Shown one piece after another: positions 9,048 to 17,849 of a DNA stretch of 64,000 nucleotides (its first letter is position 1; every line of letters begins with the position of its first letter). The notes beneath the pieces are model-generated. The model ran no database searches, was not told the DNA's origin, and saw only the letters and a list, made by a program, of their open reading frames with translations. The translations under genes were made by a program, and so were the position numbers. This stretch comes from CBDBFG01 sp965204765 (GTDB lineage: Bacteria; Pseudomonadota; Alphaproteobacteria; Caedimonadales; UBA9215). The DNA is taken from the NCBI GenBank assembly GCA_965204765.1, contig CBDBFG010000003.1, forward strand, positions 62,001-126,000. The letters run 5' to 3'.

Positions 9048-9774
9048 TTGTAGTCTCCATATTATCGCCTCTATTCACATCATATAAATTATATTCTTCT
9101 AGTTTTTGCTTAAGCTGATCAATACTATCATCGGGGGCAAACTGTAATAAAACAGTACTAATTTCCTGTAAAACATTCGTAGTATAACTTTCTATGCCCC
9201 CTCCTTGCCACTCTACTAAACAATCAACCTTGTCTATGGTATCTGAACCAATTATGTTAATTTCTGCATCTGTTTCTTTAGCAAGAAAACTCTTATAATA
9301 TTTTTTAGTTTCATCTAACAGTGCAGAATTAACCGTAATCTTGATTGGTTTATCATTTGGCAAAGATTGACAAGACTTGTGCAAAATACTTTTAACAATT
9401 TCAATAGCATAATTATTAGTGATAAATGGTAATAACTTTTGAATAATTACATAACAAAGACTCGCAACATCCTTATGAAATTGTTTGCTATTTTGTCGAC
9501 TTTCTATTACCAACGAATTACATTTGTCGGCAATTATCTTGGCTTGCTCTATTGCCAAGGATTTATTAGTCAAGTTAGCTTTCTTTGTAGCCTCGGCAAA
9601 TCCCTCATTAAATGCCTGTTCTTTTGCACTTTCAAGTTCTTGCCGCAAAATATCTATGTCAACTGGAACCGAATGTGTAGTACTTTCATTAATTTTTTCT
9701 TGATTGTTACGATTTTCAAACAAGTATTTTTTTACATCTTTACTATTTGATGTCCTAGGCGATAAGCTGTTCAT
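9040..9774 (-). CDS. fliH: Flagellar assembly protein FliH (FlbE-like)
   Basis: 244 residues. FliH is the stator-like regulator that tethers the export ATPase FliI to the C-ring. Sequence conservation is low, as usual for this family. A glutamate/alanine-rich helix lies at about 45-85 (ELESAKEQAFNEGFAEA). A C-terminal HrpE/FliH-like domain follows, with IKITVNSALLDETK and DCLVEWQGGGIES near the end. The call rests on these and on the position between fliG and fliN, exactly where Caulobacter has flbE. Overlaps fliG by 20 bases and fliN by 8. Confidence 0.85.
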   Translation of the reverse strand: MNSLSPRTSNSKDVKKYLFENRNNQEKINESTTHSVPVDIDILRQELESAKEQAFNEGFAEATKKANLTNKSLAIEQAKIIADKCNSLVIESRQNSKQFHKDVASLCYVIIQKLLPFITNNYAIEIVKSILHKSCQSLPNDKPIKITVNSALLDETKKYYKSFLAKETDAEINIIGSDTIDKVDCLVEWQGGGIESYTTNVLQEISTVLLQFAPDDSIDQLKQKLEEYNLYDVNRGDNMETTNG

Positions 9775-10780
9775 TATTACCCCCTTTTACTATAGTAATG
9801 TCTTCTGACTCTATTAATTGTTTTGCTTGTTGCAGTATTTTATTTTGTGCATTTTCTACTTCACGCAGACGAACCATACCTAGAACTTCCATGTCTTCTA
9901 ACATCAATTTTCCTGCTCTTTCCGACATATTTTTAAAGAATAAATCTTTCAATTCTTCATTAGCCCCTTTCAAAGCAAGACTAAGATTATTTTTATCGAT
10001 ACTACGCAGAAGTGTCTGTACCCCAGCTGGATCTAGGAAAACAAGATCATTAAAGGTAAACATTAACTCTTTAATTCTTTCAGCTGATTCATGATTACTA
10101 TCATCAAGCAAAGACAGTAGAACCCCTTCTGTTTCAGAATCAAAATGATTAAATATTTCCGCTAACTTTTCGTGGGGATCTTGTTGTTCTGAACGCGCAA
10201 AATTTGAAATAAATTCAGATTTTAAAGTTTCCTCAATGTTGTGCAAAACATTGCTTTGTATGTTATCTGCATTAATCATTCTATCCATTACATCTACGGC
10301 CAGTTCTTTTGGTAAGAACGACAGTACCTTGGCCGAACTTTCAGGACTTATTTTCGAGAGGATAACCGCTATAGTTTGTGGATGCTCATTCTTTAAATAA
10401 GATGATAGCGCCTTTTCATCCACATTATTCAATTTATCCCACATTGTAGAGCCTAATGGACCTCTTATTTCGGCCATAATTTTTTCTACTTTGTGTTTGT
10501 CAAATACCTTATTTAACATTGATTCTGTGGTACTAATAGTACCAATCATAGATGCGCCAGAACCAACTTTGTGTACAAATTCTTCAAATATTGTTTCCAT
10601 AGTATTGGCACCAATACTACCCAGTTTTGACATTGCATGAGATATTTCCACTATTTCTATTTCATCCAACTCATTAAAAATTTTCTGCACCTGTTCATTG
10701 GGAAGAGCTAGTAAAAACGCCGCAGCCTTTTCCTTACCTATTAATGGTTGTGCTGTTATTCTACTAATATTTTTATCCAT
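9755..10780 (-). CDS. fliG: Flagellar motor switch protein FliG
   Basis: 341 residues, normal length. FliG connects the MS ring to the C-ring and carries the torque-generating charged helix. N-terminal GKEKAAAFLLALPNEQ and the middle armadillo segment EHPQTIAVILSKISPESSAKVLSFLP are family hallmarks. The C-terminal domain contains FNDLVFLDPAGVQTLLRSID and MSERAGKLMLEDMEVLG. The gap to fliF is 12 bases. Confidence 0.97.
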   Translation of the reverse strand: MDKNISRITAQPLIGKEKAAAFLLALPNEQVQKIFNELDEIEIVEISHAMSKLGSIGANTMETIFEEFVHKVGSGASMIGTISTTESMLNKVFDKHKVEKIMAEIRGPLGSTMWDKLNNVDEKALSSYLKNEHPQTIAVILSKISPESSAKVLSFLPKELAVDVMDRMINADNIQSNVLHNIEETLKSEFISNFARSEQQDPHEKLAEIFNHFDSETEGVLLSLLDDSNHESAERIKELMFTFNDLVFLDPAGVQTLLRSIDKNNLSLALKGANEELKDLFFKNMSERAGKLMLEDMEVLGMVRLREVENAQNKILQQAKQLIESEDITIVKGGNNEQLIA

Positions 10781-10792
10781 AATAATCCCTCA

Positions 10793-12448
10793 TTATTTAC
10801 GCTCATGAATCCATTCGCGTACTAAATTAGCCGACTCTAATGGGTTACTTTCAACTACTGTAGCTATTTTCCGCACCATAGAATCATTAAACTGCACAGC
10901 AAATTGCCCTTCAGTACTCGCATCTTCTGTATCACCGTCAGCTTGCTTGATAGCATCATTATCATCAGTACTTTGATCCATTAGTTGTGCTTGGTTAGCA
11001 TTGTTCATATCTTCTTCCATTGCGTCAGCCTCTTCATCTTTAGCAAAAATCTTATAGATCACTGGTTTAACAAAGAATAAAATACCAAATAATCCAAGCA
11101 AACCCATCACGATCACTTCTACCAAATGAATAATTTCAGCATTACTTAATGAAATCCATGTACTAGCAACAGTCGGCACATCAACACCTGTACGTGCAAA
11201 CTGCATATCTAACACTTCTATGCTATCCCCTCTTTGTTGATTAAAACCAATAGCATTTTTAACTAAGGTTTTAATTTTATTTAATTCGTCTTCTGATCGG
11301 GCATCATAGGTTAAGTTACCACCCGCATCCTTGTTATATTTACCATCTACCATCACTGCAATTGATAGACGTTTAATTTCTCCAATCTCTTTTATATGAG
11401 TCTTTAATGTTTTCGAAATTTCATAGTTTACGGTTTTATCATGCTTTTTGTTATTTGCCTTGGCACCGGCCAATTCATTCGTTGCTTTACTGCGAGGCAA
11501 AGAGCTTTCGATAGAGGTATCACCCTTATTATTTGCAGACTCTAACGAAGATTCATCTTCTGCACTAGTTTGTTTTGATCTAATCACCTGACCATCTGGA
11601 TCATACATTTCCGTATTTTCAGTAATACGATCAAAATTCATTGTCACTGAAACTTCTGCTCTAATTTTATTAAGACCAACATGCTTTTCTAATAATCTTT
11701 CTATCGTTTGTGACATCCTGTTTTCATGTGCAATTCTCATTTCCTCTAAATTGGAAATAGCTGTTATCTGAGTCTGATTATCACCCTTGGCCAATAAATT
11801 ACCCCGATCATCTACGATAGAAACCTTTTCTGGCACCAAACTTGGTACAGCAGCAGCAACCATATACTGAATAGCCTTTACCTTGCTTGGGGATAATTTG
11901 GCAACCATATTCAAAGTCAAAACGATTGATGCGCTCGGCTCTTGACGATCACGGCTAAAAATTTCTCTACGTGGTAGCACAAGATGTACCCTGGCTGATT
12001 CAACTGCAGAAATAGAACTTATACTACGGGAAATCTCACCTTCTAATGCACGCAAGTGATTAATATCTTGTATAAAACTTGATGTCCCAAGACCTTCACT
12101 TCTATCAAATATCTCATAACCGGTAGAGCCTCCTCTGGGCAAACCTAATTCTGCTAATTCCATACGTAATCTGGCGACCGAATCAGATGGCACATAAATT
12201 GCAGTCCCACCTTGCCTGATATCTACGGCAATACCCATAGTTTCTATTTTGTTAACAATTTTGCTAGCATCACCAAGATCTAAATTAGAATATAAGACCG
12301 ATAAACTTGGCTCACTTATTTTACTGATCATAAGATGAATGCACCCTATGCTTAAAATACCAATAGCAAAAATTACCCCCAGCTTTGCAATGCCAAACTC
12401 TTTTATTTTATTCAGTATTTGATCCAAAGGTTGCCTCCCAGAAAACAT
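10793..12448 (-). CDS. fliF: Flagellar MS-ring protein FliF
   Basis: 551 residues. FliF builds the membrane MS ring, the first structure of the basal body. Transmembrane helices lie at about 18-42 and 445-465. The periplasmic ring-building motifs are clear: VLYSNLDLGDASKIV, the SVARLRMELAELGLP segment and GYEIFDRSEGLGTSSF, then VHLVLPRREIFSRD and ASIVLTL. The C-terminal FliG-binding tail ends VREWIHERK. First gene of an eight-gene operon. A CtrA-like box lies about 50 bases upstream. Confidence 0.97.
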   Translation of the reverse strand: MFSGRQPLDQILNKIKEFGIAKLGVIFAIGILSIGCIHLMISKISEPSLSVLYSNLDLGDASKIVNKIETMGIAVDIRQGGTAIYVPSDSVARLRMELAELGLPRGGSTGYEIFDRSEGLGTSSFIQDINHLRALEGEISRSISSISAVESARVHLVLPRREIFSRDRQEPSASIVLTLNMVAKLSPSKVKAIQYMVAAAVPSLVPEKVSIVDDRGNLLAKGDNQTQITAISNLEEMRIAHENRMSQTIERLLEKHVGLNKIRAEVSVTMNFDRITENTEMYDPDGQVIRSKQTSAEDESSLESANNKGDTSIESSLPRSKATNELAGAKANNKKHDKTVNYEISKTLKTHIKEIGEIKRLSIAVMVDGKYNKDAGGNLTYDARSEDELNKIKTLVKNAIGFNQQRGDSIEVLDMQFARTGVDVPTVASTWISLSNAEIIHLVEVIVMGLLGLFGILFFVKPVIYKIFAKDEEADAMEEDMNNANQAQLMDQSTDDNDAIKQADGDTEDASTEGQFAVQFNDSMVRKIATVVESNPLESANLVREWIHERK

Positions 12449-12494
12449 TACAATCTAAAATTTGATTATAATTTTAATAACATATTCTACACAA

Positions 12495-12513
12495 ATGGTT
12501 AACAGAACGTAAA
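12495..12513 (-). promoter_or_regulatory. CtrA-like box upstream of fliF (one mismatch)
   Basis: Read on the minus strand: TTTA, seven bases, TTAACCAT. The Caulobacter CtrA consensus is TTAA-N7-TTAAC, and TTAACCAT is its common half-site. The single deviation is the first TTAA (TTTA). It lies 47-65 bases before the fliF start. fliF is a direct CtrA target in Caulobacter. Binding here is inference. Confidence 0.4.
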
Positions 12514-12591
12514 AATTAGACTAGAAATGGAAAATTTTTCCTAGTGGAAGGAAAAATGTACAACTTATGAATATAGTGATAGTGCTATGGG

Positions 12592-14044
12592 TTAGTTTTT
12601 CCAAAAACTAGGTAAAAATAATATTATAAAGGTTATATATTCTAATCTACCTAAAATCATCCCCCCCCATTAACAACCATTTAGCACCTTCTGGTAAATG
12701 TAAAAATGAACCTCCTGGTCCTATATACTGTCCTAAACCTGGCCCTATATTGTTGAGTGCACTAGCCGAAGCCGATAAAATTGTTACTAAATCTAAATCA
12801 TAAACACTTAAACCTAAACACAGAAAAGCAAAGCTAAATATATAAATTCCAAAAAATGTTAAGACAGAGTTTGCTACTCTATCCGATATCACCTGATTAT
12901 TATATTTAGGGGTAAATACGCCATTAGGACGTCTAATTTGTTCTAAGTATGACCGTACGACTGTGAATATTATTTGATATCTAAATATTTTTATACTACC
13001 TGATGTAGAACCGGTACACCCTCCAACCATCATTAGTACAAACAGTAACATTACTGGTAAACTACCCCACATGTTGTAATCAGCCGAAGTATAACCAGTA
13101 GTGCTAATAATAGAAATTGTATTGAAGGCTGACTCTCTGAACGATTGTAGCAAAGAAATATTTTCATTTGTAAAACGCCATAGTGTTATCGATAACACAC
13201 AAAAGGCTGTTAAACTCAAAAATGCTTGCACCTGGCTATCGCGCAAAATAGCATAATAATCCCCACGTAACATTTTAATAAACAAGATCAACGTAATAGA
13301 ACTAACCAACATAAAAATACAAATAATAAATTCTACTAGTGGATTCTGGAAATAACCTATTGAACTATCTGCTGTTGAAAATCCCCCAGTTGCAACCGTA
13401 GTCAATCCATGACACAGCGCATCTATAAAATCCATACCCGCTAAGAAAAGAGCAAAAGAACATAATACTGTAAACAAAATATAGGTCGATACAATTGCTA
13501 TGGCTATATGTGATACCCGAGGCATTATTTTTTCTGATCGATCAGAAAACTCACTATGTAAAAGCTGTATACCGCCAATCTTAAGCACAGGCATAACAGT
13601 AAAAGCCATAACTATAATTCCTATACCCCCAAACCATTGCAATAGGGAACGCCACACCAATACACCATAAGAAGTAATATTTAAACCATCAATAACCGTT
13701 GCACCAGTCGTAGTAAGACCCGATATCGATTCAAATAAAGAGTCAGTATACGAACCATTGGGATTACATAAAACAAAAGGCATGGCTGCGAACAGTGGCA
13801 CTATTAACCAACTTATCGCGGTTAGTAAAAATGTCTCTCTTGTGGTCATAGTAAAACTATCAGAAGACTTATTCGCTATAATCATCAAAGTACCACAAAA
13901 GGCAGTAATCGCTATGGCGACGGCAAAGTTATGCCATTGCTCAGAATGAACCAGTAAATCTATTACCATTGGGATAATCATCATCATAGCTAAGGCTATC
14001 AAGAAAAAACCAATAGCTAAAAATATAGGACGAAATGATATCAA
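12592..14044 (-). CDS. trkH: Potassium uptake protein TrkH, frameshifted at a G8 run
   Basis: Membrane subunit of the Trk K+ uptake system. About ten membrane segments are visible, with selectivity-filter loops such as SISGLTTTGATV, HGLTTVATGGFS, STTGYTS and NNIGPGLG. The unbroken frame from 14044 stops at 12647 after GDDFR, a false end. Just before it the coding strand has eight G in a row (12661-12668). Removing one G restores the true TrkH end, MILGRLEYITFIILFLP then SFWKN, with a stop at 12592, giving about 483 residues. So the gene is complete apart from a one-base gain in a homopolymer. This could be a sequencing error, phase variation or a fresh mutation. TrkA is not in the window. Confidence 0.9.
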
Positions 14045-14184
14045 TGTTATAACCTATCACTTGTTACAATACTTTAACTTTATACTTATAGTTTTGTTAT
14101 AATTATTACTTTAATTGTTATACGTTAAAACACTATAAGCAAACAATACAAGTCATTCTATATGCAAAAAGGTTAACAAAATAT

Positions 14185-14370
14185 TTATGGCATTTTGCTC
14201 ATGATATATCGCAATTTCTTTAAAGCTATCTCTTGCATATACCCTTTGGTACATGAGGAAGCAGCCGTTATACTAACCTCTATTTTTGTTGCTACATCAA
14301 ATGCTGTTACCTTGGTATAACGGCCCAAAGGCGTAAATTCAAAGATCACTTGTTGACTATTGTCATTCAT
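14185..14370 (-). CDS. Small conserved protein, DUF6898-like
   Basis: 61 residues. The pattern VIFEFTPLGRYTKVTAFDVAT, then EVSITAASSCTKG and ALKKLRYIMSK, matches the small alphaproteobacterial family I know as DUF6898 (FEF..VG...KV.AID..TG.EV...... L.LRKL). The start is supported by GGGGGATGGTTA. Function unknown. It is read divergently from the thiamine operon, upstream of and co-directional with trkH. Confidence 0.6.
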   Translation of the reverse strand: MNDNSQQVIFEFTPLGRYTKVTAFDVATKIEVSITAASSCTKGYMQEIALKKLRYIMSKMP

Positions 14371-14423
14371 TAACCATCCCCCATCTACTTGATTATACCT
14401 TAGAATTGTGTTACCACCAGTTT

Positions 14424-14549
14424 ATATTCATCGGGGTGCCTGAATACGTAATATTTACCATTCACGCGTAAATATAGCACAAAAATTCGTATATGGCTGA
14501 GATTATACCCGTAGTGAACCTGATATGGGTAATGCCAACGAAGGAAAGT
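14424..14549 (+). promoter_or_regulatory. TPP (THI-box) riboswitch upstream of thiB
   Basis: The conserved aptamer parts appear in order: CGGGGTGCC (14432-14440), GGCTGAGATTATACCC (from 14495), GTGAACCTGATATGGGTAATGCC and CGAAGGAAAG. The P1 helix is formed by TATTCAT (14425-14431) and GTGAATA just before the start codon, one pair being G-U. The only ribosome binding site, AAGGAAAG, is the 3' end of the aptamer beside P1 and 7 bases before the ATG. TPP binding should therefore hide it and block translation without a separate expression platform (inference). Confidence 0.95.
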
Positions 14550-14555
14550 GAATAA

Positions 14556-15482
14556 ATGCGATTATGTCTTGTTGCATGCTTAATAATTATCAATCATAAA
14601 AGCTGGGCACAGCAACCTGTGCTAATCTGCATACATGAATCTATGTATCAATGTATCAAGAATATTATTCGCAAACAAAAAATAAACAATGTAAAATTAC
14701 AATCATTTTCTAGATCATCATTAATACTGCAACTTAGAAAACATCATCCAGATATCATTATTGGTATCGACAATAGCCAAATACATGAATCCTATATATC
14801 CTCTATCACCGCCAAAATACCAAAGCAATTTTTTACTAAATTAACGGTACCATTCGAATGGACTAATGAATTTTATATACCATTTGCATACATGTACGGG
14901 GCATTTTTTTATAACAGTAAAAAAGTTCAATTGCAGCAAACTAACCTGGAACAATTCCTTTGCTCGGCGGCTAAGCAATCTATTATACTACCAGATCCCA
15001 GGACATCCTCCATTGGTAGAGTATGGTTATCCTGGCTACACCATAATCGTACCCGATTACCACATAGTTTGTTAAAACAAAAGGTTGCTTGTTATCCGAA
15101 AAACTGGCAAGCATGTTTTACACTTTTTCATAATAATAATGCCCATGTTATGTTTGGCTACACAACATCATATCTGTATTATCTTGCTAATAATATCAGT
15201 CATGTAAAATGGATCAATTTTACTAAGCAACCTCACCCTATAAAAGTATTTACCGTTATAGTGAACAAAAATTCTAACCATACTAAGTTGACCATAACAA
15301 AAATATTAACCTTCCTATATAGCAAACCTTTGCAAGACTCTCTCACACAATGTTATTGCTTTCCTGTTATCGATACTAATATTTCAGATGAATTTAAATT
15401 ATGCATACCGTTGCGAAGTTACGTACCAATACCTGTCAAAGAAACTGAATTAATAAATAGTTGGTTTATAGGTAGTATCTGA
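14556..15482 (+). CDS. thiB: Thiamine ABC transporter, substrate-binding protein
   Basis: 308 residues. Periplasmic thiamine/TPP-binding protein (ThiB/TbpA type). Signal peptide at residues 1-18 (MRLCLVACLIIINHKSWA). Typical segments include PDIIIGIDNSQI, a VPFEWTNEFYIPFAYMYGAFFYN stretch matching the VPYDYGYFAFVYD-type region of ThiB, and DPRTSSIGRVWLSW. Similar proteins bind iron, but the riboswitch directly upstream settles the substrate. The stop overlaps thiP (TGATG). Rickettsiales generally cannot make thiamine, so uptake is plausible as the sole source (inference). Confidence 0.9.
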   Translation: MRLCLVACLIIINHKSWAQQPVLICIHESMYQCIKNIIRKQKINNVKLQSFSRSSLILQLRKHHPDIIIGIDNSQIHESYISSITAKIPKQFFTKLTVPFEWTNEFYIPFAYMYGAFFYNSKKVQLQQTNLEQFLCSAAKQSIILPDPRTSSIGRVWLSWLHHNRTRLPHSLLKQKVACYPKNWQACFTLFHNNNAHVMFGYTTSYLYYLANNISHVKWINFTKQPHPIKVFTVIVNKNSNHTKLTITKILTFLYSKPLQDSLTQCYCFPVIDTNISDEFKLCIPLRSYVPIPVKETELINSWFIGSI

Positions 15483-16858
15483 TGCTTACTATAATGATGC
15501 ATATTGTCAAAAACACCATATTACAAGCAATAATATCTGCTACAATCAGCTGTGCAGTCGGGATATTAATCGCCAGAACAATTCATTTGTATCATCTTAC
15601 AAGAATTACCCTGGGTGTACGCATACTAGGACAATTAATGTTCATTACTCCGTCTATATCGATATGTATTATTGCACTTAATACATTAGACAACATACAA
15701 GGAATACAAGGAATTATTGTTTGTAACGTTGCCATTAACTTATTCTATTGTTGCACAGTAATCCTCGACACATACCAAACCCAATTTACCCAACATACCC
15801 GTAGTAGTATTGCATTATTAAAATTGGATAATCTGCAAAAAATTATGCTACTTGAATTACCAATTATTAAGTCAGCAATTGCATATTCATTTATCATTAC
15901 TTTGATTATGTGTATAAATAATTTTGGTATTTGCATGATCATGGGAAACGGCCCGCAAACCACAACGCTACCCGTAATGATTTATCAATATTCTACCCTT
16001 GATCAAGACAATCTAGTGTTAATCACTTGTATTGTATTACAAGTCTCATTATCGATGGCATGCTTTATTAGTATGCATAAAATGCACGATGTAAAGCTTG
16101 GTCAAAATTACATATGGCAAAATAATCAACAGCTACACCCTGTCTGGTTACTAAGTGCAGTAGTGATTAGCACATACTATTTTGCCCCATTTATACAAAA
16201 TAACTATTGCGTTAATACACTGACAAATTCTATCACAATAGCCACAATCACAGGATTACTCTGCATGAGTCTTAGCCTGTTCATTCTTACCTATCTTTTC
16301 ATCACGCAAAAAATATATAATTTACGATATCACTACATCATGAACGGTCTATGCAGTATACCCAACCTGGTTATAATAACCTCGGTATATGCTATATCGC
16401 TACGATTGCTCAATGATCGCTATAGCTGTGTAATAGCGTTAATAATAGTTAATGTGCTGCTGTACATACCATTTACATTATTTTTCCTTGTCAACAGTAT
16501 CAAGAAACTTTCCCGAAATTATTATCAATCAACCTTATTACTACGACTAAATTATTGGCAAGTATTATTTACAATTATATTACCATTATGTAAACGCAAT
16601 ATAACCCTGGTTGCTGGTATCATTTGCTGTTTTGCTATGGGTGATATTAGCGCACAACTTTTTTTCCTCATGGATCATGTAGAAACTTTGGCTATACAAG
16701 GCTATAAAACAGCCATTGTTTATAATCTGCAGGATGCAAGACAATATAATAACACTTTATTAACTATAGTGTACCTATTCATAATTGCTATCAATACAAG
16801 GTGGAAAATTGAAAAAATTAATTATAAAAAATTTAGAACATTGCTACGAACAGAATAA
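15482..16858 (+). CDS. thiP: Thiamine ABC transporter permease
   Basis: 458 residues, about twelve membrane helices in two homologous halves. Each half has a permease EAA-type loop: LDNLQKIMLLELPIIKSAI at about 118-136 and LNYWQVLFTIILPLCKRNI at about 355-373. Usual ThiP is ~530 residues, so this copy is compact. It starts at the overlapping TGATG after thiB, and its end overlaps thiQ by 50 bases. Part of the TPP-riboswitch operon. Confidence 0.88.
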   Translation: MLTIMMHIVKNTILQAIISATISCAVGILIARTIHLYHLTRITLGVRILGQLMFITPSISICIIALNTLDNIQGIQGIIVCNVAINLFYCCTVILDTYQTQFTQHTRSSIALLKLDNLQKIMLLELPIIKSAIAYSFIITLIMCINNFGICMIMGNGPQTTTLPVMIYQYSTLDQDNLVLITCIVLQVSLSMACFISMHKMHDVKLGQNYIWQNNQQLHPVWLLSAVVISTYYFAPFIQNNYCVNTLTNSITIATITGLLCMSLSLFILTYLFITQKIYNLRYHYIMNGLCSIPNLVIITSVYAISLRLLNDRYSCVIALIIVNVLLYIPFTLFFLVNSIKKLSRNYYQSTLLLRLNYWQVLFTIILPLCKRNITLVAGIICCFAMGDISAQLFFLMDHVETLAIQGYKTAIVYNLQDARQYNNTLLTIVYLFIIAINTRWKIEKINYKKFRTLLRTE

Positions 16859-17411
16859 AATCTATAAATCTATAACCTATAACTTTTCTGTTGAGCCAAC
16901 GAGACCAATAGCTATTATCGGCAAAAGTGGCTCTGGCAAAACATCTTTGCTTAATTTGATCACAGGCTTCACAACAATACAAGCAGGTAGCATACTATAC
17001 AATGGACAAGATATTAGTAACGATCAAGTTACCAAACGGCCAATTTCTTATCTAATGCAAAACCATATGCTATTTAACCATTTAAACCTCATGGATAATA
17101 TGATTTTGGGCAACAGCAAAGCATCCCATAACATCCTTAAAATAGCTACTCACCTTGAAATAGCAGATCTTTTATCTTCCTACCCTAATCAAATTTCAAC
17201 AGGACAAAGACAACGTGCTTGCCTCATACAAGTAATCTTACAACAACGTCCTATTGTGCTATTAGATGAACCATTTGCTGGCTTAGATTACTATATGAAA
17301 TGTAAATGTATTGAACTAATAAAACAATATTGCAATAATTATCTAATTATTACTACCCACGATTTGGATGATATAACATTATTGGATGCAACGCCATATT
17401 ATCTCCAATAG
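16809..17411 (+). CDS. thiQ: Thiamine ABC transporter ATPase
   Basis: 200 residues from a TTG at 16809 preceded by AAGGTGGAAAA. Another TTG at 16785 lacks such a site, and no ATG fits. Walker A GKSGSGKTS, Q-loop YLMQNHMLF, signature STGQRQRA (a variant of LSGGQ, as in ThiQ), Walker B VLLDEPFAGLD and H-loop TTHDLDD are all present. It overlaps the end of thiP and is followed at once by a terminator, closing the operon. Confidence 0.9.
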   Translation: MKKLIIKNLEHCYEQNKIYKSITYNFSVEPTRPIAIIGKSGSGKTSLLNLITGFTTIQAGSILYNGQDISNDQVTKRPISYLMQNHMLFNHLNLMDNMILGNSKASHNILKIATHLEIADLLSSYPNQISTGQRQRACLIQVILQQRPIVLLDEPFAGLDYYMKCKCIELIKQYCNNYLIITTHDLDDITLLDATPYYLQ

Positions 17412-17432
17412 TGTACGCACTATGGTGTTTTT
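17405..17432 (+). terminator. Rho-independent terminator of the thi operon
   Basis: CCAATAGTG, a TACG tetraloop (UNCG class), CACTATGG, then TGTTTTT. The stem has eight pairs with one bulged A and overlaps the thiQ stop codon. Confidence 0.75.
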
Positions 17433-17504
17433 GATATTGACTTTTGTCGTAAAACCATATATCAGTGGGATAAATTTGTTTTTATAATATTAAAGGAGAA
17501 GAAA

Positions 17505-17786
17505 ATGGCTCGTCGTTGTGCATTATTAGCAGACAAGGGTGTTATGACAGGTAATAATGTCAGTCATGCTAACAACAGAACTCGCCGTCGTTTCCTACCT
17601 AACCTACAAGAAACTACATTTGTCAGCAAGGTTCTTGGCAAAGTTTCACTACGAGTTTCTACTAAAGCAATACGTACAGTAGAGGTCAAAGGTGGAATCG
17701 ATAGCTTCTTACTATCCATGGCTAACTCCAAGCTAACTGTGGAAGCAGCAAAATTAAAGAATAAACTTAAGAAACTTAGTAGCTAA
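17505..17786 (+). CDS. rpmB: 50S ribosomal protein L28
   Basis: 93 residues, common for alphaproteobacterial L28. It starts MARRCALLADKGVMTGNNVSHANNRTRRRF (the first 30 residues as separate family blocks ARRC, GNNVSHAN and RTRRRF), continues FLPNLQ and has VSTKAIRTVEVKGGID. Strong ribosome binding site AAAGGAGAAGAAA before the ATG. It is preceded by the thi terminator and so has its own promoter. Confidence 0.97.
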   Translation: MARRCALLADKGVMTGNNVSHANNRTRRRFLPNLQETTFVSKVLGKVSLRVSTKAIRTVEVKGGIDSFLLSMANSKLTVEAAKLKNKLKKLSS

Positions 17787-17806
17787 ATCGCTTAATGCTA
17801 CTAAGT
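17774..17806 (+). terminator. 10-bp hairpin spanning the rpmB stop
   Basis: ACTTAGTAGC and GCTACTAAGT pair perfectly around a 13-base loop. The 5' arm includes the last rpmB codons. There is no strong T run after it, so it may be an mRNA-stabilising or weak terminator hairpin. Confidence 0.5.
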
Positions 17807-17849
17807 ATATACAACTGTACACACACTCAATACGTATAATGCCAAGTTT

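Noticed and set aside
14556..17411. The ABC operon first looked like a ferric iron importer (FbpABC-like).
   Set aside because: The clear TPP riboswitch directly upstream and the ThiQ-like STGQ signature assign it to thiamine.
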